Part shown: positions 54,426-63,936 of the stretch, in pieces
Numbering within the stretch: the stretch's first letter is position 1
Layout: each line of letters opens with the position of its first letter
From: Streptomyces sp. HSG2
GTDB taxonomy: Bacteria > Actinomycetota > Actinomycetes > Streptomycetales > Streptomycetaceae
DNA: 64,000 bases
NCBI RefSeq assembly: GCF_016598575.1
Contig: NZ_CP066801.1
Span: 1,484,501-1,548,500, forward strand
Direction: 5' to 3'
Translations under genes and position numbers: made by a program
Notes under the pieces: model-generated
The model's input: only the letters and a program-made list of their open reading frames with translations
Database searches by the model: none
Told to the model about the DNA's origin: nothing

Positions 54426-55490
54426 GTGCGTGACGAAGAGCGCGGCGCACGCGGGACGCCCGCCGAGGGCAGCCGCCCGCGAGGCGGGGCCGGGCGGGCT
54501 CCGGACGGCTTCGACGCCATCCCCGAGCAGGCCCGGCCACACCCCGAGGACTCCTCGGAGTCGCCGCCGGGGGCGGAGGAGCCCCGCGTCGACGGCGGAC
54601 CCCCGTCCACTCGGCCCGACCGGCCGGAGGCCAGGGCCCCGGGAAGGCGTACGGGCGACAGGACGGCCGAGCACGAGAGGAACCCGGAGGAGCGCGGGCC
54701 GCGCGCGCGGTTCTCCCCCGCCTCCCGCCACGACCCGCGAGAGCGCGGCAACGCCCGCGCCCTCTTCACGGAACTGCGCGGGTTGCCCAAGGACAGTCCC
54801 GAGTACGCGCGACTGCGCAACCGGCTGGTGCGCATGCACCTGCCGCTCGTGGAGCACCTCGCCCGCCGCTTCCGCAACCGCGGCGAGCCCTTGGACGACC
54901 TCACCCAGGTCGCCACGATCGGGCTGATCAAGTCGGTCGACCGTTTCGACCCGGACCGGGGTGTGGAGTTCTCCACGTACGCGACACCGACCGTCGTGGG
55001 CGAGATCAAGCGACACTTCCGGGACAAGGGCTGGGCGGTCCGGGTGCCGCGCCGGCTGCAGGAGCTTCGGCTCGCGCTGACGACGGCGACCGCGGAGCTC
55101 TCGCAGTTGCACGGCCGCTCCCCCACGGTCCACGAGCTGGCGGAGCGGCTCGGGATCTCCGAGGAGGAGGTCTTGGAGGGCCTGGAGTCGGCCAACGCCT
55201 ACTCCACGCTGTCCCTGGACGTGCCCGACACCGACGACGAGTCGCCGGCCGTCGCCGACACGCTGGGCGCGGAGGACGAGGCGCTGGAAGGAGTGGAGTA
55301 CCGGGAGTCGCTCAAGCCACTGCTGGAGGATCTCCCTCCCCGGGAGAAGCGCATCCTGCTGCTGCGGTTCTTCGGCAACATGACCCAGTCCCAGATCGCG
55401 CAGGAGGTCGGGATCTCCCAGATGCACGTGTCTCGCCTGCTGGCCCGCACCCTGGCCCAGCTCCGGGAGAAGCTGCTGGTCGAGGAGTAG
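54426..55490 (+). CDS. sigH: SigB/SigF-family stress and development sigma factor SigH
   Basis: A 354-residue sigma factor starting at GTG 54426. The first 110 residues are a long disordered Pro/Glu/Arg-rich extension, then region 2 (RMHLPLVEHLARRFRNRG and FSTYATPTVVGEIKRHFRD), region 3 and region 4 with NMTQSQIAQEVGISQMHVSR. The extension fits SigH, for which S. coelicolor makes several forms from different starts. Related SigB-type factors direct osmotic and developmental stress responses, and UshX binds this one. Confidence 0.9.
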   Translation: MRDEERGARGTPAEGSRPRGGAGRAPDGFDAIPEQARPHPEDSSESPPGAEEPRVDGGPPSTRPDRPEARAPGRRTGDRTAEHERNPEERGPRARFSPASRHDPRERGNARALFTELRGLPKDSPEYARLRNRLVRMHLPLVEHLARRFRNRGEPLDDLTQVATIGLIKSVDRFDPDRGVEFSTYATPTVVGEIKRHFRDKGWAVRVPRRLQELRLALTTATAELSQLHGRSPTVHELAERLGISEEEVLEGLESANAYSTLSLDVPDTDDESPAVADTLGAEDEALEGVEYRESLKPLLEDLPPREKRILLLRFFGNMTQSQIAQEVGISQMHVSRLLARTLAQLREKLLVEE

Positions 55491-55632
55491 CCGCGGGAGG
55501 GTGTCGGGTCCCCGCCCGGTCCGCGCCTCGTCGAGGTGGGGCGCCCGGCGCGTCGGGGGAGGCGTCGCACCGCGGCGGCGGAAGACAGACGGGCCCCCCT
55601 CGGGCGGCCGACGCGACCGCCGAGCCCCGCCC

Positions 55633-56091
55633 CTAGCCTCGCTCCCGGCCCGGACCCCGGATGTCGAGAGCCCGGGTGGTCTCCGGATTGACCAGGAGCA
55701 CCAGGGCCGTCACGGCGACGACACCGAGCACGATCCCCGCCGGGATGGCGACGCTGTCGGCCTGGAGGAGGTTGTAGGCCACGGGCAGCGCGAGGAGCTG
55801 GGTGATCACCGCGGGGCCCCGGCTCCAGCCCCGTCGAGCCAGCAGGCCGCGCGCGGCGAGCAGCGGAAGCAACGCGAGGACGATCAGGGTGACCCCTCCG
55901 GTGACGGCGGCCGTTGCGTCGTCGGCGTGATCGCCGAACACCGTGGCGAGCATCCACCCGCCGCCGACCAGGAGCGCCAGCCCCTCCAGTCCGGCGAGCG
56001 CGGCGACCGCCGTGAGCCGTCCCGGGCGGGGTTCGGGGAGCGCGGTGGGGGAGTCGTCGCGCTCGTGGGCGGAGGTCTGCTCGCTGGTCAC
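55633..56091 (-). CDS. Four-helix integral membrane protein
   Basis: A 152-residue protein with GTG 56091 as likely start. After a polar N-terminus of about 25 residues come four hydrophobic helices: AAVAALAGLEGLALLVGGGW, LIVLALLPLLAARGLLA, an ITQLLALPVAYNLL helix and GIVLGVVAVTALVLLV. No motif gives a function. It is divergent from the diacylglycerol-kinase-like gene by 114 bases. Confidence 0.75.
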   Translation of the reverse strand: MTSEQTSAHERDDSPTALPEPRPGRLTAVAALAGLEGLALLVGGGWMLATVFGDHADDATAAVTGGVTLIVLALLPLLAARGLLARRGWSRGPAVITQLLALPVAYNLLQADSVAIPAGIVLGVVAVTALVLLVNPETTRALDIRGPGRERG

Positions 56092-56205
56092 CTCTGCAGG
56101 GTAGCCCGGGCGGGCTTGGGACCGGACCGGCGCCCGATGGAGCGGAATATCCGATTCCCGGCCTCGCCCGGGATCGAGTACCGCCCGGTAGGTACCCTGC
56201 AACCC

Positions 56206-57174
56206 ATGCGCGCTCTCCTCGTGATCAATCCCGCCGCCACCACCACGAGTGCGCGTACCCGAGACGTCCTGGTCCACGCCTTGGCCAGCGAGATGAAGCT
56301 GGAGGCGGTGACGACCCAGTACCGGGGGCACGCGCGGGACCTCGGCCGGCGGGCGGCGGAGGCGGCCGACGTCGACCTGGTGGTGGCCCTGGGGGGCGAC
56401 GGCACGGTCAACGAGGTGGTGAACGGCCTCCTGCACGCCGGCCCTGCGCCCGCACGCCTGCCCGGGCTCGCGGTGGTCCCCGGGGGTTCCACCAACGTCT
56501 TCGCCCGGGCCCTGGGGCTTCCCAATCACGCGGTCGAGGCCACCGGCGCCCTTCTGGACGCGCTGCGCGAGGGGCGAGAACGGACCGTGGGACTGGGGTT
56601 GGCCTCCGGAACGCCGGGCTCGCGGGACGAGAACGTCCCAGCGCGCTGGTTCACCTTCAACGCGGGTCTGGGATTCGACGCCGGCGTGGTGGGTCGGGTC
56701 GAACAGCACCGCGAGCGTGGCACGAAGTCGACGCACGCCCTCTACGTGCGCCAGGTGATGCGGCAGTTGCTGGGCGAGCCACACCGCCGGGGCGGGACCA
56801 TCACGCTGGAACGCGCGGGCGCGGAGCCGGTGGCGGATCTGGTGGTGTCCATAGTCTCCAACACCTCCCCGTGGACCTTCCTGGGAAACCGACCGATCTA
56901 CGCCTCCCCCGCCGCCGACTTCGACACCGGCCTCGACCTGTTCGGCCTCAGCCGGCTGTCCACGGCCGCGGTCGCCCGCTACGGCGCGCAGTTGCTCGCT
57001 TCGTCCCCCTCGCGCGGCCCGCGCGGCAGGCATGCCGTCTCCCTGCACGACCTGGACGAGTTCACCTTGCATTCCAAGGCCCCGCTCCCCCTTCAGATGG
57101 ACGGCGACCACCTGGGGCTGCGAACCAGCGTGACGTTCACAGGCGTTCGCCGTGCACTGCGTGTGATTGTGTGA
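56206..57174 (+). CDS. Diacylglycerol/sphingosine kinase-like lipid kinase
   Basis: A 322-residue protein with the DAGK catalytic domain: LVVALGGDGTVNEVVNGLLHA (the GGDGT ATP site) and LAVVPGGSTNVFARALG. A beta-rich second domain ends in VTFTGVRRALRVIV. Such kinases phosphorylate diacylglycerol or related lipids in membrane turnover. ATG 56206 lies about 9 bases after a TACCCT, so the mRNA might be leaderless, which is inference. Confidence 0.91.
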   Translation: MRALLVINPAATTTSARTRDVLVHALASEMKLEAVTTQYRGHARDLGRRAAEAADVDLVVALGGDGTVNEVVNGLLHAGPAPARLPGLAVVPGGSTNVFARALGLPNHAVEATGALLDALREGRERTVGLGLASGTPGSRDENVPARWFTFNAGLGFDAGVVGRVEQHRERGTKSTHALYVRQVMRQLLGEPHRRGGTITLERAGAEPVADLVVSIVSNTSPWTFLGNRPIYASPAADFDTGLDLFGLSRLSTAAVARYGAQLLASSPSRGPRGRHAVSLHDLDEFTLHSKAPLPLQMDGDHLGLRTSVTFTGVRRALRVIV

Positions 57175-57489
57175 GTAGAAGAGGCGAAAGACCTTTCAGT
57201 CGAACGTTTAGGCCAGGGTCCACCCCATGGAATTACGGCTGTGACCTACCCGACACCGAAGAATCAAAAAAAACTTTCCGGAAGGGGTTGTATCCGCCGC
57301 CGAGGTTTGCGAGTCTCTACGTGGCGATCGGGACGGCCCGCGGGATCGGCCTCCACAGATCACCAGAATCCCTCTCATGTCACAGGACTACGCCGGTTAC
57401 CGGCAGTAGCCCCTTCCCTTGTTGGGGGATTCGTGAAAGCGTTCACATTCACAAGCAGTTGCACGTAACACCAAGGAGAGGTAGCAGCC
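57175..57489 (+). promoter_or_regulatory. wblE upstream region
   Basis: 315 bases without a gene, much more AT-rich than the average. It holds an A8 run at 57266-57273 and the inverted repeat gtgaa-agcg-ttcac at 57433-57446, 44 bases before the wblE start codon. The repeat is a good candidate operator; its regulator is unknown. No certain promoter boxes were found. Confidence 0.5.
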
Positions 57490-57747
57490 ATGGACTGGCG
57501 TCACCGCGCCGTTTGCCGCGAGGAAGACCCCGAGCTCTTCTTCCCCATCGGCAACACCGGTCCTGCGCTGCTGCAGATCGAGGAAGCCAAGGCCGTCTGC
57601 CGTCGCTGCCCGGTTGTCGAGCAGTGCCTGCAGTGGGCGCTCGAATCCGGTCAGGACTCGGGCGTCTGGGGTGGTCTCAGCGAGGACGAGCGTCGCGCCA
57701 TGAAGCGCCGCGCCGCCCGCAACCGGGCCCGTCAGGCTTCGGCCTGA
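57490..57747 (+). CDS. wblE: WhiB-like iron-sulfur regulator WblE
   Basis: An 85-residue WhiB-family protein. The four [4Fe-4S] ligands are Cys9, Cys37, Cys40 and Cys46, followed by the turn GVWGG at 58-62 and a basic tail MKRRAARNRARQ for DNA contact. Wbl proteins bind region 4 of the principal sigma factor and act with it at promoters; their cluster senses oxygen or nitric oxide. Identity as WblE is from sequence type and synteny with sigH and nagB. A strong AAGGAGAGG lies upstream. Confidence 0.94.
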   Translation: MDWRHRAVCREEDPELFFPIGNTGPALLQIEEAKAVCRRCPVVEQCLQWALESGQDSGVWGGLSEDERRAMKRRAARNRARQASA

Positions 57748-57889
57748 CCCACCCCGCCGCCCCTAAGGCAGCCTGAGCTTGGCGGCGCGTCAGCCTCCCC
57801 ACGCCGGTCCGCGGACCATGTGAGGCCGCCCCCGCCCCCGTGTCGCAGCGCGCAGTACCCTCAACGCGCAGCTTGAAGCAGCGAGCATC

Positions 57890-57917
57890 GGCCCCGGATC
57901 ACCCCAGATCCGGGGCC
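57890..57917 (+). terminator. Terminator between wblE and the histidine kinase gene
   Basis: A perfect 11-bp inverted repeat (ggccccggatc) with a 6-base loop followed by ctttgct. Lying between two convergent genes, it could stop transcription from either side. Confidence 0.8.
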
Positions 57918-57989
57918 CTTTGCTGCCCGGAGGCGGGCACGGGCCCTTCACGGGGATTGGGACCCCGCGGCCCGCGTCCCCGCTCCCGG

Positions 57990-59456
57990 CTACTCGCGCG
58001 CGGGGATCGGGATGTCCAGGATGACGCGGGTCCCGGCCCCCGGCGCCGGGATCATGTCGAAGCTCCCGCCCAGCTCCCCTTCCACCAGGGTCCGCACGAT
58101 CTGCAGACCGAGGTTGCCGGCGCGGCGCGGATCGAAGTCCTCGGGCAACCCCGAGCCGTCGTCCTGCACCGTCACCAGCAGGCGCGCCTCCTTCGCCGTC
58201 CCGCCGCGGACCGCGGAGACCTCGACCGTGCCGGTGTCACCGCCCCGGAACCCGTGCTCCATGGCGTTCTGCAGGACCTCGGTCAGGACCATCGACAGCG
58301 GGGTGGCCACCTCGGCGTCCAGGATTCCGAAGCGGCCCGCGCGCCGGGTGTCGACCGCGCCCGGCGCGATCTCCGCGACCATGGCCAGCACCCGGTCGGC
58401 GATGACGTCGAACTCCACGCGCTCGTCGAGGTTCTGGGAGAGCGTCTCGTGCACGATGGCGATCGAACCCACCCGGCGCACCGCCTCCTCCAGGGCCTCT
58501 CGGCCGCGCTCGGATCCGATGCGACGGGCCTGGAGGCGCAACAGGGCCGCCACCGTCTGCAGATTGTTCTTGACTCGGTGGTGGATCTCCCGGATCGTGG
58601 CGTCCTTGGTGATCAACTCACGTTCTCGGCGGCGCAGTTCGGTCACGTCTCGCAGCAGGACCAGCGCCCCGATCCGCGTGCTCTTCGGCTTCAGGGGGAT
58701 CGCCCGGAACTGGATCACCCCGTCGTTGGCCTCGATCTCGAACTCGCGCGGCGCCCAGCCGCTGGCGAGCTTGGCCAACGCCTCGTCCACCGGGCCTCGG
58801 CTCGGCGCCAGTTCGGCGGTGGTGGCCCCGAGGTGGTGGCCGACCAGATCGGCCGCGAGCCCCATACGGTGATAGGCGGACAAGGCGTTCGGCGAGGCGT
58901 ACTGGACGAGACCGTCGGCGTCCACTCGGATCAGGCCGTCCCCGACGCGAGGGGACGCCCCCATGTCGAGTTGCTGGTTCTCGAACGGGAACGCGCCGGC
59001 CGCGATCATCTGGGCCAGATCCGAGGCGCTCTGCAGATAGGTCAGTTCGAGGCGGCTGGGCGTTCGCACGGTGAGCAGGTTGGTGTTCCTGGCGATCACA
59101 CCGAGCACCCTCCCCTGGCGCCTCACGGGGATGGACTCGACGCGCACCGGAACCTCCTCACGCCACTCGGGATCTCCCTCGCGCACGATTCGCCCCTCGT
59201 CGAGCGCCACGTCCAACATCGGTCGCCGGCCTCGGGGCACCAGGTGGCCGACCATGTCGTCCTGGTAGGAGGTGGGGCCGGTGTTGGGGCGCATCTGGGC
59301 GATGGAGACGTAGCGAGCGCCGTCACGGGTGGGAACCCACAGGACGAGGTCCGCGAAGGAGAGGTCGGAGAGGAGCTGCCACTCCGACACCAGCAGGTGG
59401 AGCCACTCGAGGTCGGAGGCGTCGAGGGCGGTGTGCTGGCGGACCAGTTCGTTCAT
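57990..59456 (-). CDS. Soluble sensor histidine kinase (GAF/PAS-HisKA_2)
   Basis: A 488-residue kinase without membrane helices. Start ATG 59456; GTG 59465 is an alternative. A GAF-like N-terminal domain (about 1-170) is followed by PAS (about 175-285, with GDGLIRVDADGLVQYASP), then HisKA_2 with REIHHRVKNNLQTVAALL, the phospho-acceptor motif of the HWE/HisKA_2 type, and HATPase_c with LTEVLQNAMEHGF and NLGLQIVRTLV. No response regulator is adjacent. The signal is probably cytoplasmic, perhaps redox, light or a small ligand. Confidence 0.92.
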   Translation of the reverse strand: MNELVRQHTALDASDLEWLHLLVSEWQLLSDLSFADLVLWVPTRDGARYVSIAQMRPNTGPTSYQDDMVGHLVPRGRRPMLDVALDEGRIVREGDPEWREEVPVRVESIPVRRQGRVLGVIARNTNLLTVRTPSRLELTYLQSASDLAQMIAAGAFPFENQQLDMGASPRVGDGLIRVDADGLVQYASPNALSAYHRMGLAADLVGHHLGATTAELAPSRGPVDEALAKLASGWAPREFEIEANDGVIQFRAIPLKPKSTRIGALVLLRDVTELRRRERELITKDATIREIHHRVKNNLQTVAALLRLQARRIGSERGREALEEAVRRVGSIAIVHETLSQNLDERVEFDVIADRVLAMVAEIAPGAVDTRRAGRFGILDAEVATPLSMVLTEVLQNAMEHGFRGGDTGTVEVSAVRGGTAKEARLLVTVQDDGSGLPEDFDPRRAGNLGLQIVRTLVEGELGGSFDMIPAPGAGTRVILDIPIPARE

Positions 59457-60033
59457 GGAGGGCACGGGGGGGAGCGTACCCGCAGGCCCCGACGGTGCCC
59501 GGAGGCCGAGACGCCCGCCGACCCCGACCCGCGAGCGGGGACGGGACACCCGCGGGCCGCGGCGCCGTGGAGGGACCCTCGACCCTCGCGACACCGCGAC
59601 CCGGAGCGGCACGGCCGACGGTGTGCGGTGCCGGTCGGCCGAAGGTCGAGGAACCGGGACGCCGGGACGGGCCCCGTTCCTCGTCCGCCTTCCCTCGCGG
59701 GGAGGGCGGAGGTCTTTGACGGCCTTCGCACCGCACATTGTGAACCGGACCCGGACCGCTGTCCATGCCGCGGAGGCTCGGGGGCGGCCGGACACCGGGG
59801 AGACCCCGCGCGATCCCGTGGGAAGGTGCCCCGTGGAGCCGCCCGACCGCGTCGACGAGCCCCGGGGTGTGAGCGACGCGCCGGGCGGCCGAGCGAGCCC
59901 GGGCGTTCCTCGGGCGACAGGCCGGAACCCGGACCGTCGCCGGCGGATTCGCCGCTCGCCACGCCGCTGGTAAATTGGTCTACACCACACACCCGCCGGT
60001 CTTCCCGGCCCCGATCGGAAGGGGCGGTCCCCC
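59457..60033. promoter_or_regulatory. 577-bp intergenic region between the kinase gene and nagB
   Basis: No supported protein gene. Near 59685-59711 a GC-rich inverted repeat (ccgccttccctc / ggggagggcgg) is followed by tctttg, which could be an RNA terminator on the plus strand. In S. coelicolor the small RNA scr5239 is encoded beside the equivalent kinase gene, so an sRNA may lie here. The right end contains a dre operator. Confidence 0.4.
59974..59989 (+). promoter_or_regulatory. dre operator (DasR-binding site) upstream of nagB
   Basis: attggtctacaccaca matches 12 of 16 bases of the DasR consensus ACTGGTCTAGACCAGT, including the core TGGTCTA and ACCA. It lies 45 bases before the nagB start codon. 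DasR represses nagB in Streptomyces and is released by glucosamine-6-phosphate. Confidence 0.87.
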
Positions 60034-60819
60034 GTGGAAGTCGTCATCGTCGCGGACGCACGGTCCGGCGGCGACCTGGTCGCCGAGGCCGTCGCGAGCC
60101 TGATCGACCGCAGACCCGACGCGCTGCTCGGGGTGGCGACCGGATCGACCCCCGCGCCCGTCTACGAGGCGCTGGCCGCCCGGGCGCGATCCGGAAGGGT
60201 GGACACCAAGGCCCTCCGCATCGCCCAACTCGACGAGTACGTGGGCCTGCCGCCCGAGCATCCGGAGTCCTACCGCGCGGTGATCCGGCGTGAGGTGCTG
60301 GAGCCCCTCGGGCTCGACGACGACGCCTTCCTCGGCCCCGACGGCATGGCAGCCGACCTGTCCGAGGCCTGCTCGGCCTACGACCGGGCGCTGGCCGCGG
60401 CCGGCGGCGTCGATCTCCAACTGCTCGGCATCGGCACCGACGGTCACATCGGCTTCAACGAACCCTGTTCCTCACTGGCGTCCCGGACCAGGATCAAGAC
60501 CCTGACCCGCCGGACCCGACGGGACAACGCGCGCTTCTTCGACGACGACGAGGAACGGGTGCCGCGCCACGTGATCACCCAGGGCGTCGGCACCATACTG
60601 GAGGCGCGGCACCTGGTGCTGTTCGCCACGGGCGAGGGCAAGGCGGAGGCCGTCGCGGCCGCGGTGGAGGGCCCGGTGTCCGCGGCCTGCCCCGCTTCCG
60701 CGCTCCAACTGCATCCGCACGCCACCATCGTCGTCGACGAGGCGGCGGCCTCCGCGCTGACACGCGCCGACTACTTCCGGCAGGCCTACGCGGCCAAACC
60801 CGACTGGCAGGGACTCTGA
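60034..60819 (+). CDS. nagB: Glucosamine-6-phosphate deaminase
   Basis: A 261-residue enzyme starting at GTG 60034. Signatures: LGVATGSTPAPVYEAL (phosphate binding), AQLDEYVGLPPEHPESY (catalytic region with Asp) and LGIGTDGHIGFNEP (general base). It converts glucosamine-6-phosphate to fructose-6-phosphate and ammonia, the last step of chitin-derived amino-sugar use. The dre site upstream places it in the DasR regulon. Confidence 0.96.
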   Translation: MEVVIVADARSGGDLVAEAVASLIDRRPDALLGVATGSTPAPVYEALAARARSGRVDTKALRIAQLDEYVGLPPEHPESYRAVIRREVLEPLGLDDDAFLGPDGMAADLSEACSAYDRALAAAGGVDLQLLGIGTDGHIGFNEPCSSLASRTRIKTLTRRTRRDNARFFDDDEERVPRHVITQGVGTILEARHLVLFATGEGKAEAVAAAVEGPVSAACPASALQLHPHATIVVDEAAASALTRADYFRQAYAAKPDWQGL

Positions 60820-60832
60820 GCCCGCGACCGCG

Positions 60833-60874
60833 GGCGGCCGACGCCCTCGTGTCGTGCCGGGGGCGTCGGCCGCC
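60833..60874 (+). terminator. Terminator after nagB
   Basis: A perfect 14-bp inverted repeat (ggcggccgacgccc) with a 14-base loop, 14 bases after the nagB stop codon; it separates nagB from the regulator gene. Confidence 0.83.
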
Positions 60875-60984
60875 GGCGCACGGACCGGCCGTCGGGCGCC
60901 GGTCCCGGCCGACCGGCCTCACCCGCCCGACGCGGGTCCACCCCACCCCACGGCCTCGACCGGGGGTCTCCTCGGAGGTGAACG

Positions 60985-61788
60985 TTGAGCACCGAGCCCA
61001 AGGACGAGGAGGGCGCGCGGGAAGACCGAACGGCCCGCGTCCCCAAGTACTACCGACTCAAGGAGCACGTGGTCCGGCTGACCGAGTCCCAGGCGCCGGA
61101 CACGCCCGTTCCGCCCGAGCGCGCTCTCGCCGCGGCGTTCGGCACCTCCCGCACGACGGTCCGGCAGGCGCTGCGGGAACTGGTGGTCGAGGGGCGCCTC
61201 CGACGGGTCCAGGGCAAGGGCACGTTCGTCGCCAGGCCCAAGGTCTCGCAGACACTGGGCCTCACGTCCTCCACCGATGACATGCGCGCCCAGGGGCGGG
61301 AACCCGCGGTCCGGCTGCTCACCGCGGAACACGTGGCGGCCGACGAGCGGTTGGCCGCGTTGCTGGACCTCCCCCCGGGGGGCCGGGTGCTCCGTGTCGA
61401 GCGCCTGCGGTCGGTCGACGGTGAACCGATGGCCGTCGAGGTCACCCACCTGGGCGCGGAGCGGTTCCCCTCGCTGCGAGACGAACTGGCCCGGGGCGCC
61501 TCGCTCTACACGGCGCTGCGCGAGGTGCACGGGGTCCGGCTCACCGACGCCGAGGAGACGATCGAGACGGCACCGGCGAGCCCGCGCGAGGCGGGCCTCC
61601 TCGGCACCGACGTGGGTCTGCCGATGCTGTCGCTCTCCCGCCACTCCTTCGACGAACGAGGACGAGCCGTGGAGTGGACGCGATCGGTCTACCGCGGGGA
61701 CCGCTACAGGCTGGTGGCACGGCTGCGAGTCCCCACGCCGGAACCCTCCCGTCCCAAGAGCCCGGGTGGCGGGCACCGCGACGGCTGA
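60985..61788 (+). CDS. DasR-family GntR regulator (HutC subfamily)
   Basis: A 267-residue protein. TTG 60985 is chosen since GGAGG is 7 bases upstream. Winged-helix N-terminus ([20 protein letters not shown], then [13 protein letters not shown]) and a UTRA effector domain with [17 protein letters not shown] and [14 protein letters not shown]. It resembles DasR throughout, but from memory differs at many positions where DasR orthologues are almost invariant, so it may be a paralogue. dasABC transport genes are absent downstream; a symporter is found instead. Confidence 0.85.
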   Translation: MSTEPKDEEGAREDRTARVPKYYRLKEHVVRLTESQAPDTPVPPERALAAAFGTSRTTVRQALRELVVEGRLRRVQGKGTFVARPKVSQTLGLTSSTDDMRAQGREPAVRLLTAEHVAADERLAALLDLPPGGRVLRVERLRSVDGEPMAVEVTHLGAERFPSLRDELARGASLYTALREVHGVRLTDAEETIETAPASPREAGLLGTDVGLPMLSLSRHSFDERGRAVEWTRSVYRGDRYRLVARLRVPTPEPSRPKSPGGGHRDG

Positions 61789-62011
61789 CGAGCCGGGGCC
61801 CGGGGCAGGCGCCCGGCGGGGGCGAGCCGGCGCGACGCGGCACCACCGGGCCCGCGCGCTCCCCCGACCCTCGGCGACGCCAACCCCGACGACGCACGGA
61901 GGCGGGAACTGTACCGGTATGCGGACAAGGGGTTCCGCTCCGCCGGCGCCATCCCCTACATTTCCCTGCGCATCGCACCCGGCGATCACCTAGGGGACGG
62001 AGAGCCGTCAG

Positions 62012-62269
62012 ATGTCGCACACCCCGGGGGCCGACAGAGGGCCGACGGTGACGCCGACACGCGTCGTCGTCGGTGTCTGTCTCGCCGCACCGTTCGTGGC
62101 CATGTTGTGGGTGGGTTCGTACGCCAGGGTCGACCCCCGCTTCGCCGGAATCCCGTTCTTCTACTGGTACCAGATGGCCTGGGTGGTCGTCTCCACCGCA
62201 CTGACGATGGTCGCGTACCGACTCTGGCAGCGTGACCAGCGCGCCCGTCGCGGAGGTGCGCCGAAGTGA
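62012..62269 (+). CDS. DUF3311 small membrane protein
   Basis: An 85-residue protein with two helices (VVVGVCLAAPFVAMLWVGSY and MAWVVVSTALTMVAYRLW) joined by RFAGIPFFYWYQ, typical of DUF3311. Genes of this family regularly precede a sodium:solute symporter, with which the protein may form an accessory pair. Its stop overlaps the symporter start by 4 bases (GTGA). Confidence 0.86.
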   Translation: MSHTPGADRGPTVTPTRVVVGVCLAAPFVAMLWVGSYARVDPRFAGIPFFYWYQMAWVVVSTALTMVAYRLWQRDQRARRGGAPK

Positions 62270-63876
62270 ACGACGGCGTGAACGGCGTCGCGCTCGGCGT
62301 CTTCGTGTTCTTCTTCGTCCTCGTCACCGTCCTGGGCTTCCTCGCGGCTCGTTGGCGGCGCGCGGCCGACGAGAACAGTCTGGACGAGTGGGGGCTCGGC
62401 GGCCGTTCCTTCGGCACCTGGGTCACCTGGTTCCTGCTGGGTGGCGACCTGTACACCGCGTACACGTTCGTGGCCGTACCCGCGGCGATCTACGCGGCCG
62501 GCGCGGCCGGTTTCTTCGCCGTGCCGTACACCATCCTCGTCTATCCGTTGATCTTCACCTTCCTGCCGCGCCTCTGGTCGGTCTCGCATCGCCACGGATA
62601 CGTGACGACCTCGGACTTCGTACGCGGCAGGTTCGGCTCCAGAGGGCTCTCCCTCGCGGTCGCGGTGACCGGGATCCTGGCGACGATGCCCTACATCGCG
62701 CTGCAACTCGTCGGCATCCAGGCCGTCCTCGACGTGATGGGGGTCGGTGGCGGGGAGGACACCCACTGGTTCGTCAAGGACCTGCCGCTGCTTGTCGCCT
62801 TCGGGGTCCTGGCGGCCTACACCTACTCGTCCGGCCTGCGCGCCCCGGCGCTGATCGCGTTCGTGAAGGACACGCTGATCTACGTCGTGATCGCGGTGGC
62901 CATCATCTACATCCCCATCAAGCTGGGCGGGTTCGGCGAGATCTTCGCGGCGGCCGAGGACAAGTTCGCCACCTCGGGCTCGGGCGGCCTCGTCCCGAGC
63001 GAGGCGGGCCAGTGGACGTACGCCACACTGGCGCTGGGTTCCGCGCTCGCGCTGTTCATGTATCCGCACTCGATCACCGCCACGCTGTCCTCCCGCAGCC
63101 GGGAGGTGATCCGTCGCAACACCACGATCCTGCCGCTGTACTCGGTGATGCTGGGCCTCCTCGCCCTGCTCGGCTTCATGGCCATCGCGGCCGGCGTCTC
63201 CGTGGACAACGGCCAGTTGGCGATCCCTCAGCTCTTCGAGAACATGTTCCCGTCCTGGTTCGCCGGCGTGGCCTTCGCCGCCATCGGGATCGGCGCGTTG
63301 GTGCCGGCCGCCATCATGTCGATCGCCGCGGCCAACCTCTTCACCCGCAACATCTACAAGGAGTTCGTCCGTCCCGACGCCGACGCGGCGGCCGAGACGC
63401 GGGTCTCCAAACTGGTGTCCCTCCTGGTCAAGGTGGGGGCGCTGGTGTTCGTCCTCGGTATGGACAAGACGGTCGCGATCAATTTCCAGTTGCTCGGCGG
63501 CATCTGGATCCTCCAGACCTTCCCCGCCCTGGTCGGTGGGTTGTTCACCCGTTGGTTCCACCGGTGGGCGCTGCTGGCCGGCTGGGCCGTCGGCATGCTG
63601 TACGGCACACTCGCCGCCTACGGGGTCTCCTCCCCCACGCGGGCCCACTTCGCCGGCTCGTCGGACCGTATCCCGGGGATCGGGGAGATCGGCTACATCG
63701 GACTCACGGCGTTCGCCCTGAACGCGGCGGTCACCGTGGCCCTGACACTGGTGTTCCGCGCCGTCAACGCCCCGGACGGCCACGACGAGACCCGCCCGGA
63801 GGACTACACGGCGGACGCGGGGGACCCGGGCGTCCGGGTCGAGTCGCCGCCGGCCACCGCGGGCTCCGCCCACTGA
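62266..63876 (+). CDS. Sodium:solute symporter (SSS family)
   Basis: A 536-residue membrane protein with about 13 helices. Family marks include WFLLGGDLYTAYTFVAVPAA, VTTSDFVRGRFGSRGLSL and SIAAANLFTRNIYKEFVRP. The type resembles monocarboxylate transporters such as MctC rather than sugar symporters. GTG start 62266 is coupled to the DUF3311 gene. Substrate unknown; the regulator upstream may control it. Confidence 0.9.
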   Translation: MNDGVNGVALGVFVFFFVLVTVLGFLAARWRRAADENSLDEWGLGGRSFGTWVTWFLLGGDLYTAYTFVAVPAAIYAAGAAGFFAVPYTILVYPLIFTFLPRLWSVSHRHGYVTTSDFVRGRFGSRGLSLAVAVTGILATMPYIALQLVGIQAVLDVMGVGGGEDTHWFVKDLPLLVAFGVLAAYTYSSGLRAPALIAFVKDTLIYVVIAVAIIYIPIKLGGFGEIFAAAEDKFATSGSGGLVPSEAGQWTYATLALGSALALFMYPHSITATLSSRSREVIRRNTTILPLYSVMLGLLALLGFMAIAAGVSVDNGQLAIPQLFENMFPSWFAGVAFAAIGIGALVPAAIMSIAAANLFTRNIYKEFVRPDADAAAETRVSKLVSLLVKVGALVFVLGMDKTVAINFQLLGGIWILQTFPALVGGLFTRWFHRWALLAGWAVGMLYGTLAAYGVSSPTRAHFAGSSDRIPGIGEIGYIGLTAFALNAAVTVALTLVFRAVNAPDGHDETRPEDYTADAGDPGVRVESPPATAGSAH

Positions 63877-63936
63877 CCGATCGCCGCCCGCGGAAAACCG
63901 GGTGCCCGCGGGCGGCGGCTCGGGCACACTGCCGCG

